DNA of 12,270 bases from a bacterium. Lineage in GTDB: Bacteria; Patescibacteriota; Minisyncoccia; Minisyncoccales; UBA10102. Every line of letters starts with the position of its first letter. The stretch's first letter is position 1. The position numbers were made by a program, and so were the translations under genes. The DNA is taken from positions 1 to 12,270 of the forward strand of contig JAUYJR010000032.1 in the NCBI GenBank assembly GCA_030699255.1, given 5' to 3'. The notes beneath the pieces are model-generated. The model made no database searches. It saw only the letters and a list, made by a program, of their open reading frames with translations, and had not been told where the DNA came from. This document shows positions 6,685-11,609 of the stretch, one piece after another.

Positions 6685-6784
6685 AACATTACCCCGTGTT
6701 GGAAGATAGGAGCGAACGGCGCTTGCGGGAAGTGAGCGACATAAGAAACCGAAGGTGTCTTAAGCCGGGGGTCGGGGTAATGTT
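6685..6784. repeat. 100-base element bounded by 12-bp perfect inverted repeats, abutting tRNA-Gly
   Basis: AACATTACCCCG (6685-6696) and CGGGGTAATGTT (6773-6784) are exact reverse complements. Inside lies a smaller hairpin at 6742-6762 (TAAGA/TCTTA, one mismatch, then ACC/GGT around GAA), and a short AGCG/CGCT pair at 6711-6723. Read on the minus strand, this is the 3' trailer of tRNA-Gly: the right arm touches the last base of its encoded CCA. It may be a branched RNA structure (trailer processing or terminator) or a small non-autonomous mobile repeat. I see no coding content in it. Confidence 0.65.
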
Positions 6785-6857
6785 GGAGCGGGTGAGGGGA
6801 ATCGAACCCCTAGCTTCAGCTTGGAAAGCTGAGGTATTGCCATTATACGACACCCGC
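6784..6857 (-). tRNA. tRNA-Gly(TCC), CCA encoded
   Basis: On the minus strand the 74-base sequence folds as a complete cloverleaf. The acceptor is GCGGGTG with CACCCGC and discriminator T, followed by an encoded CCA. The D-arm is GTAT/ATAC, with T8, A14 and GG in the loop. The anticodon arm is TCAGC-TTTCCAA-GCTGA, anticodon TCC, and the T-arm is AGGGG-TTCGATT-CCCCT. All arms pair fully. It is the second tRNA of a pair, 12 bases after tRNA-Pro. Confidence 0.96.
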
Positions 6858-6869
6858 GCTCTGTTTTTG

Positions 6870-6940
6870 TCGGGCCGCCCAGAATCGAACTGGGTCTGCC
6901 TGCTCCCAAAGCAGGTGTACTACCAGCATACGCCGGCCCG
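6870..6940 (-). tRNA. tRNA-Pro(TGG), no encoded CCA, unusual core bases
   Basis: On the minus strand: acceptor CGGGCCG pairs with CGGCCCG, with the C1-G72 pair and A73 that are typical of bacterial tRNA-Pro. The anticodon arm is CCTGC-TTTGGGA-GCAGG, anticodon TGG, and the T-arm is CCCAG-TTCGATT-CTGGG. The 3' end continues CAA, so CCA must be added enzymatically. The D-arm GTAT/GTAC pairs with one T-G wobble. Positions 8, 9, 14 and 15 read G, C, G, C where nearly all tRNAs have T8, A14 and a purine at 15, so the usual tertiary core is altered. The stems are intact, which argues for a real gene. Confidence 0.9.
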
Positions 6941-6971
6941 GGAACTGTTGTATGAGTGCGGGAACATTCTC

Positions 6972-7000
6972 TGTTTATCATCTTTGCGTGTGTCGGTCAA
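6972..7000 (-). promoter_or_regulatory. Candidate promoter of the tRNA-Pro/tRNA-Gly unit
   Basis: On the minus strand, TTGACC (7000 to 6995) is a 5-of-6 -35 box. An AT-rich -10 region GATAAACA follows at spacers of 15 to 17 bases, but no single hexamer there is a good match. Transcription would begin about 25 bases before tRNA-Pro. It overlaps the divergent promoter of the histidine kinase gene. Confidence 0.35.
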
Positions 7001-7011
7001 TGTGGTATGAT
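6984..7011 (+). promoter_or_regulatory. Extended -10 promoter of the histidine kinase gene; transcript probably leaderless
   Basis: The -10 TATGAT (7006-7011) is preceded by TGG, giving the same nine bases, TGGTATGAT, as the RNase Y promoter, again with a 16-base spacer to the -35 (TTGCGT at 6984-6989, only 3 of 6). A start six to eight bases after the -10 falls at 7017-7019, at or beside the ATG at 7019. Confidence 0.65.
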
Positions 7012-7018
7012 GCGCCCA

Positions 7019-7990
7019 ATGAACAAAGGAAGTTTCTCTCTTGATCCGTTTAGCCAGTGCCGAGGATACGGCATTCCTCTCTGGCAATGCCCTCAGTTCC
7101 TGTTCCTTATCATGGGATGTATCATTATCGCTTCTTCTGTTCTCTCGTTTGTACTGGGAAGGCAATATATTGTAGATCCCCATGTTGTTGTCTCTCTTGT
7201 ACTCGCCCTTACGGCCATACTTCTTGTTATTGCGTTTGTGATTACACATAGTTTTGAAAAGCTCGCCCAATCAAACCGTCTCAAATCCGAATTCATCAGT
7301 ATTGTGTCCCACCAGCTACGGTCCCCCATCTCAAATCTTCAATGGACGCTTGACTATATGATGTCGGGAAGGGCGGGATCTATCAAGGGAGAACAAACGG
7401 AGTACTTCCGAATCTTGAAAGACAATTCGGCCCGCATGCAGCAACTTGTTAACGACCTGCTCGTTGTTTCCCGTATCCAGCAGGGAACATTTGCATTGCG
7501 AGATCAGGATATTCAATTTTCCGACTTGGTAGACAGCTTGGTTGCGGAATTTCTCCCATTTGCCCGCGCCTCAAACGTAGAGCTTGTTGTGGAAGAGCAG
7601 GATCCTTCCATCTTTGTTTTTCAGGATCCAACGCATGTTCGTGGCATTGTCTCAAATCTTATAGACAACGCCATTCGGTACTCAAAGAAACAAGAGGAGA
7701 AAACAGGGAAAAGCAGGGTTGTCATCCGTTATTGTATGCAGGATTCCTTTCTTAGGGTAGAAGTTGAAGACAGTGGGGTTGGCATTCCCAAACAAGATCA
7801 GAAGTATATCTTTGAGAAGTTCTTTCGCTCAGACAACGCGCTCAAACACCAGACACGAGGATCGGGATTGGGGCTATATATTGCAAAATCAATCGCGGAA
7901 AAAATGGGAGGATCTATTGGATTTAGATCCGCCCAAAACAAAGGGTCGATATTTTGGTTTCTACTGCCTAACGCGCGCAAAAAGGTGTAA
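7019..7990 (+). CDS. Membrane-bound sensor histidine kinase without a recognisable sensor domain
   Basis: The 323-residue protein autophosphorylates on a histidine and passes the phosphate to a response regulator. Two membrane segments (about 28-47 and 55-76) are joined by only a few residues, so there is essentially no extracytoplasmic sensor loop. HisKA dimerisation domain: H98 in FISIVSHQLRSPI. HATPase domain: N-box NLIDNAIRYS (213-222), G1 DSGVGIP (251-257), F-box FEKFF (265-269), G2 GSGLGLYIAKSI (281-292). All catalytic boxes are present, so it should be active. A GTG at 6956 gives a longer frame, but it lies upstream of the promoter; ATG 7019 fits the predicted transcript start. The response regulator follows after 6 bases and pilB after that, so its most likely role is control of the pilus genes or motor, which is an inference. 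Confidence 0.92.
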   Translation: MNKGSFSLDPFSQCRGYGIPLWQCPQFLFLIMGCIIIASSVLSFVLGRQYIVDPHVVVSLVLALTAILLVIAFVITHSFEKLAQSNRLKSEFISIVSHQLRSPISNLQWTLDYMMSGRAGSIKGEQTEYFRILKDNSARMQQLVNDLLVVSRIQQGTFALRDQDIQFSDLVDSLVAEFLPFARASNVELVVEEQDPSIFVFQDPTHVRGIVSNLIDNAIRYSKKQEEKTGKSRVVIRYCMQDSFLRVEVEDSGVGIPKQDQKYIFEKFFRSDNALKHQTRGSGLGLYIAKSIAEKMGGSIGFRSAQNKGSIFWFLLPNARKKV

Positions 7991-7996
7991 CTCATT

Positions 7997-8362
7997 ATGA
8001 AAACAATACTATTTATTGAAGACGAGTCGGCTCTCCAAAAAACAATCGGAGGAGCTCTTGGAGAAGATGCGGAAGTTATTTCCGCGCTGGATGGAGAGAT
8101 TGGTGTTCGGCTTGCCAAAAAAAGACTGCCCGATCTTGTTCTCTTGGATCTTGTGTTGCCAAAGAAAGACGGATTTCAAGTACTCCGAGAGCTAAAAGAA
8201 GATCCGGCAACGGCAAGCATTCCGGTTATTGTGTTAACAAACCTGGAAGATATGAAAGATGTTCAGCGAGCGCTTGATCTGGGAGCAACCACCTATCTGG
8301 TAAAGTCGAACTACCAATTGGAGGATGTTTTGGCAAAAGTGCGAGAAATAGTAGAACTGTAA
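7997..8362 (+). CDS. Single-domain response regulator (receiver only)
   Basis: The 121-residue protein is one complete receiver domain with no DNA-binding or enzymatic output. Key residues: acidic pair E8/D9 (FIEDE), phospho-acceptor D51 (LVLLDLVLP), T81 (VLTN), and K103 (YLVKSNY). A good Shine-Dalgarno, AAAGGTG at 7981-7987, lies nine bases before the ATG and inside the end of the kinase gene. pilB starts 4 bases downstream. Receiver-only proteins act by protein contact, as CheY or PilG/PilH do, so the likely target is a pilus or motility component. It is the natural partner of the adjacent kinase. Confidence 0.94.
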   Translation: MKTILFIEDESALQKTIGGALGEDAEVISALDGEIGVRLAKKRLPDLVLLDLVLPKKDGFQVLRELKEDPATASIPVIVLTNLEDMKDVQRALDLGATTYLVKSNYQLEDVLAKVREIVEL

Positions 8363-8366
8363 TACT

Positions 8367-10118
8367 ATGCGTGTAGAGCCTCAGCAACTCAAGGCGTTCC
8401 TCATGGATGCGGAGCTGGTCTCGGAAGAGCAGTTCAAAGAAGCCCAAGAAACAGCAAAGAAAACCCAAAAACGCCTGGGAGATGTTCTTGTTGCCAAAGG
8501 ATTTGTTTCTCAGGAAGATCTCATTAAGATGGAAGCTTACATCCTTGGTATTCCTTTTGTAAACTTGGGGGAGGAAAAGATTGATGCTGAAGTGTTGAAA
8601 ATTATTCCTGAACCAATCGCAAAATCTCATAGCATTGTTGCGTTTAGAAAAAAAGGAAGAGACCTTGAAGTTGCTATGCTGGATCCCGAAGATCTTGCCA
8701 CTATAGACTTTATCCGAAAAAAGGCGAATCTTCGCATTTTAGCCCGTCTCACAACCCCCGAGAGCATGAAAAAGGCGCTCCTGCAGTACTCAAAGACGCT
8801 TTCCGCGGAGTTTGGAGATATTATTCAGAAAGAAGTAACCGGCATCCAGGCTTTTCAAGAGAAAGGAGGAGAGGCTCAAGAAGCGGAAGAACTGGAAAAG
8901 GTTGCGGAGGAAATTCCCGTTATCCGTATTGTTGATACGCTCTTAAAACATGCCATTCTCCAGCGAGCTTCCGATATCCATATTGAACCCGAAGAAAAAG
9001 AGGTAGTGGTGCGCTACCGCATTGACGGCATTCTGCGCGATGCAATGGTGCTTCCCCGGCAGGCTGCTTCCGGGTTGGTGGCGCGCATAAAGGTGCTTTC
9101 AAATCTTAAACTTGATGAGCATCGTCTCCCCCAAGACGGGAGATTTAAAATTGAGACAGATGAGTATCGCTACTCTGTTCGTGTTTCCGTTCTCCCTATT
9201 CTTGATGGAGAAAAGATTGTTATGCGTCTGCTTCCGGAAACATCCCGGGCGTTTACCCTGGAAGAGCTTGGGGTTAGAGGAGAGTCTCTTGAGATTGTTC
9301 AGAAGAGCCTTCGCCGGCCTACTGGCATGATACTGGTTACCGGTCCTACGGGATCCGGAAAAACCACAACGCTCTATTCCATGATGGAGATATTAAATAC
9401 GCCCGAGGTGAATATCTCCACGGTGGAAGATCCTATTGAGTATCGCATGCCTCGTATAAACCAAACACAGGTTCGTCCGGAGATTGGGTTGACGTTTGCT
9501 TCGGGCCTGCGCTCTCTCTTGCGTCAAGACCCCGACATTATCATGGTTGGGGAGATTCGGGACACGGAAACCGCCAAGCTCGCCATTAACGCGTCCCTCA
9601 CGGGGCATCTGGTGCTCTCTACTCTCCATACTAATACGGCTGCGGGAACTATTCCTCGTCTGCTGGATATGGAAGTTGAGCCGTTTCTCATCTCCTCTAC
9701 ACTCAATGTAGTGATGGCGCAACGGCTGGTGCGAAGATTATGCGAAGAGAAGGAGGAGTATCGGCTCAGCAAAAAAGAACTGCATCGATTGGCCCAGTAT
9801 GTGGATTTTGAAACGGTTGCAATGATCCTAAAAGAGGAAGGTGTACTAAAGAAAGGAGAAGGAATTGAAGATGTTGTATTTTTCCGGCCCAAAGCATCTT
9901 CAAGCTCAGAGGACGGGTATAAGGGAAGATCCGGTATCTATGAAGTGTTGCAGGTTACAGAAACCATTAAGCATTTGGTGAGCAGTGGAGCAACTTCTGA
10001 TGAGATTCAGGCGCAAGCGGTGAAAGAAGGTATGAGAACCATGATGGAAGATGGCATGGTAAAAGCGGCTCAAGGAGTTACTTCTATAGAAGAGGTGCTG
10101 AGAGTTATTATTGAGTAG
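8367..10118 (+). CDS. pilB: Type IV pilus assembly ATPase PilB (GspE family)
   Basis: The 583-residue hexameric cytoplasmic ATPase powers pilin polymerisation. The N-terminal MshEN/GspE-N domain spans about 5-145 (KRLGDVLVAKGFVSQEDL, then GIPFVNL). The central N2 domain contains ASDIHIEP (201-208), RYRIDG and RLPQDGRF. The ATPase domain has Walker A GPTGSGKT (326-333), Asp box VEDPIEYR (353-360), Walker B DIIMVGEIRD (390-399) and His box LTGHLVLSTLHTN (411-423). The C-terminal region of most family members carries a four-cysteine zinc motif (LCxxC near RRL, and GCxxC before TGYKGR). Here only C459 remains: the first pair reads LCEEKEE and the second region reads KASSSSEDGYKGR (509-521). No Shine-Dalgarno is seen before ATG 8367, which lies 4 bases after the regulator stop, so coupling is likely. 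No pilT retraction ATPase lies in the window. Confidence 0.95.
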   Translation: MRVEPQQLKAFLMDAELVSEEQFKEAQETAKKTQKRLGDVLVAKGFVSQEDLIKMEAYILGIPFVNLGEEKIDAEVLKIIPEPIAKSHSIVAFRKKGRDLEVAMLDPEDLATIDFIRKKANLRILARLTTPESMKKALLQYSKTLSAEFGDIIQKEVTGIQAFQEKGGEAQEAEELEKVAEEIPVIRIVDTLLKHAILQRASDIHIEPEEKEVVVRYRIDGILRDAMVLPRQAASGLVARIKVLSNLKLDEHRLPQDGRFKIETDEYRYSVRVSVLPILDGEKIVMRLLPETSRAFTLEELGVRGESLEIVQKSLRRPTGMILVTGPTGSGKTTTLYSMMEILNTPEVNISTVEDPIEYRMPRINQTQVRPEIGLTFASGLRSLLRQDPDIIMVGEIRDTETAKLAINASLTGHLVLSTLHTNTAAGTIPRLLDMEVEPFLISSTLNVVMAQRLVRRLCEEKEEYRLSKKELHRLAQYVDFETVAMILKEEGVLKKGEGIEDVVFFRPKASSSSEDGYKGRSGIYEVLQVTETIKHLVSSGATSDEIQAQAVKEGMRTMMEDGMVKAAQGVTSIEEVLRVIIE

Positions 10119-10149
10119 CATAGAACACGAGATGCAGAAATGTCGCTCA

Positions 10150-10283
10150 GAGATACCACTTTCGGGAACCGACCCTCAAAATCCCTGCGAGATTTTGGGG
10201 TCTGCGCTCTCAAGCGTTTGTCCTCGCTATCGCTCGGAACCGTGCCAAACGCTTTCCGAGAGCTTCCCGATAAGTGGCATCTC
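10150..10283 (+). other. Structured intergenic element: predicted three-way junction between pilB and pilC
   Basis: Three helices nest without conflict. P1: GAGAT (10150-10154), CCACTT (10156-10161) and CGGGAA (10163-10168) pair with TTCCCG (10264-10269), AAGTGG (10272-10277) and ATCTC (10279-10283), with one mismatch and one small internal loop. P2: GACCC plus CAAAATC (10171-10183, one bulged T) pairs with GATTTTGGGGTC (10191-10202). P3: GCTCTC (10206-10211) and AAGCGTTTG (10212-10220) pair with CAAACGCTT (10246-10254) and GAGAGC (10258-10263), with a TCC bulge. Junction linkers are 2, 3 and 0 bases. That is 44 pairs in 134 bases. It could be a leader RNA, a small RNA, a processing site in the pilus transcript, or a DNA-hairpin repeat. 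Strand is given as + because the flanking genes are +. Confidence 0.7.
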
Positions 10284-10306
10284 TTCGCTTTGTTTACTTC
10301 ATGGCA

Positions 10307-10346
10307 TTGTGGTTTTCTATAATACTATCGCAAAGCGATACCACAA
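10307..10346 (+). promoter_or_regulatory. Consensus -10 box embedded in a second hairpin upstream of pilC
   Basis: TATAAT at 10318-10323 is a perfect -10; the best -35-like sequence is TTTACT (10293-10298), at a long 19-base spacing. Around it, TTGTGG (10307-10312) pairs with CCACAA (10341-10346), and TATCGC (10326-10331) pairs with GCGATA (10335-10340) across a 3-base loop. A start near 10330 would give a leader of about 47 bases before pilC. Confidence 0.5.
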
Positions 10347-10347
10347 T

Positions 10348-10371
10348 TTTGACTTTTGATATTTGACTTTT
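10348..10371 (+). repeat. Short tandem direct repeat just before pilC
   Basis: TTTGACTTTT occurs at 10348-10357 and again at 10362-10371, 14 bases apart, ending 5 bases before the pilC ATG. It is T-rich and contains no Shine-Dalgarno. It may be an unstructured translation-start region or chance low complexity. Confidence 0.5.
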
Positions 10372-10376
10372 CTTTT

Positions 10377-11609
10377 ATGCCCCTCTACTCATATACCGCA
10401 GTTTCTTCAAGTGGTGAGCATTCCTCAGGAGATCAAGAAGCTCCAAATGAACGGGAACTTGCCCGTCTTTTGCGCGAAGAAGGGCATATTGTTGTTTCTG
10501 TTGTGGAGAAAGATTCAAGAAAAGAGTTGAAAATTCTTACCCTCATCAATGACTCTCTGGGAGCAATCTCCGGAGTACCGCTCATTGAGAAAATTGTGTT
10601 TCTCAAAAATATCCAGGTAATGGTGGGATCCGGCCTGAGTCTTCCAAGAGCTTTGAGCGTGAGTATGGCTCAGACAAAAAACAAGAGGTTTAAAAACGCT
10701 CTCTCATCCATTAAAGAAGATATCATTCAAGGAAAGACGCTTTCCGAATCAATGGAGAAGTTCCCCAACATTTTTTCCGAATTGTTCTCTCACATGATAC
10801 GAGCGGGGGAAGAATCGGGAGGACTTGATCAGGTTATTACAAATCTCATTCTCCAACTGGAACGAGAGTATGATATAAAGGCAAAGATTAAGGGAGCTCT
10901 TGTGTATCCCGCGGTTGTGTTTGTTGCCATGATTGGCATAGCAGCTCTTATGCTCATTGTTGTTGTGCCTCAGCTTGAAGAAACATTTCGGGAATTGGGA
11001 GCTGAGCTTCCCGCAACCACGCGAGCAATCATAGCCATAAAAAACTTCCTCTTTTCCTTTTGGCACGTGCTTCTCTTTGCTGGTATCGCGGGAACCGTGG
11101 GTTACCTTGCATTCCGAAGAACGCCAAGAGGAAAGAGAATGGAGGCAAGGGTATTTCTCTTTCTTCCCATTGTCGGCGATATGACAAGGAAAGTAAATGC
11201 GGCGCTTGCGGTTCGCACACTCAGTTCTCTCATCTCCGCGGGAGTTCCCATAGCACAATCTTTGGAAATTACAGCTGCTGTGGTGTCAAACGGGTATTTT
11301 TCGGACTCACTTCTGGAAGCTGCTCGGAATATTCGGAAGGGAGAGAAGTTGTCTGAAACGCTTCAAAAATACGAAGCCCTGTACCCCGTTCTTGTTTTGC
11401 AAATGTTGGAAGCGGGAGAGGAAACAGGAAAGACTGCGGATATCTTCCGCCAGCTTGCCGATTTCCTTGAAGCGGAAGTAAGTACAATGGTAAAGAACCT
11501 TTCCTCTCTGATTGAGCCTATACTCATGCTTTTTATTGGCGTGGGAGTGGGGTTCTTTGCCATTTCCATGCTCCAGCCCATGTATTCCATGTTGCGACAG
11601 ATTAACTAA
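10377..11609 (+). CDS. pilC: Type IV pilus inner-membrane platform protein PilC (GspF family)
   Basis: The 410-residue polytopic protein forms the membrane platform on which PilB drives pilin assembly. The N-terminus PLYSYTAVSSSGEHSSG is the classic GspF/PilC opening. Two T2SSF repeats follow: about 70-200 (with MVGSGLSLPRAL, IRAGEESGGLD, then a membrane segment 178-198) and about 273-400 (with LISAGVPIAQSLE, LEAGEETGKTAD, then a membrane segment 380-400). A further hydrophobic segment lies at 225-247. ATG 10377 fits the family start exactly; the TTG at 10356 would add seven non-conserved residues. No Shine-Dalgarno is seen. The stop codon overlaps the next start (TAATG), so the pilin-like gene is translationally coupled. 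It is separated from pilB by 258 bases containing the structured element and a candidate promoter, so it may be a separate transcript. Confidence 0.95.
   Translation: MPLYSYTAVSSSGEHSSGDQEAPNERELARLLREEGHIVVSVVEKDSRKELKILTLINDSLGAISGVPLIEKIVFLKNIQVMVGSGLSLPRALSVSMAQTKNKRFKNALSSIKEDIIQGKTLSESMEKFPNIFSELFSHMIRAGEESGGLDQVITNLILQLEREYDIKAKIKGALVYPAVVFVAMIGIAALMLIVVVPQLEETFRELGAELPATTRAIIAIKNFLFSFWHVLLFAGIAGTVGYLAFRRTPRGKRMEARVFLFLPIVGDMTRKVNAALAVRTLSSLISAGVPIAQSLEITAAVVSNGYFSDSLLEAARNIRKGEKLSETLQKYEALYPVLVLQMLEAGEETGKTADIFRQLADFLEAEVSTMVKNLSSLIEPILMLFIGVGVGFFAISMLQPMYSMLRQIN

Noticed and set aside
6870..6940. Treating the tRNA-Pro as a pseudogene
   Set aside because: All stems are intact, and the Pro-specific C1-G72 and A73 are kept. 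The altered core is reported as a finding, not as decay.
6618..7010. A 130-codon open frame on the + strand
   Set aside because: It runs antisense through both tRNA genes and the inverted-repeat element, so it cannot be a real protein gene.
6956..7018. Longer histidine kinase start at GTG 6956
   Set aside because: It would lie upstream of the predicted transcription start, and the extra residues add no domain. ATG 7019 fits both promoter and protein.
8367..10118. PilB called as GspE of a type II secretion system, or as PilT
   Set aside because: The N-terminal domain and the pilC and pilin-like neighbours fit type IV pilus assembly; PilT lacks the long N-terminal domain. GspE and PilB cannot be fully separated by sequence, but no secretion-specific gene is present.
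10111..10359. Two short open frames (82 and 60 codons) between pilB and pilC
   Set aside because: They cover the highly paired region, have no start signal and show no protein-like pattern. The pairing explains the sequence better.
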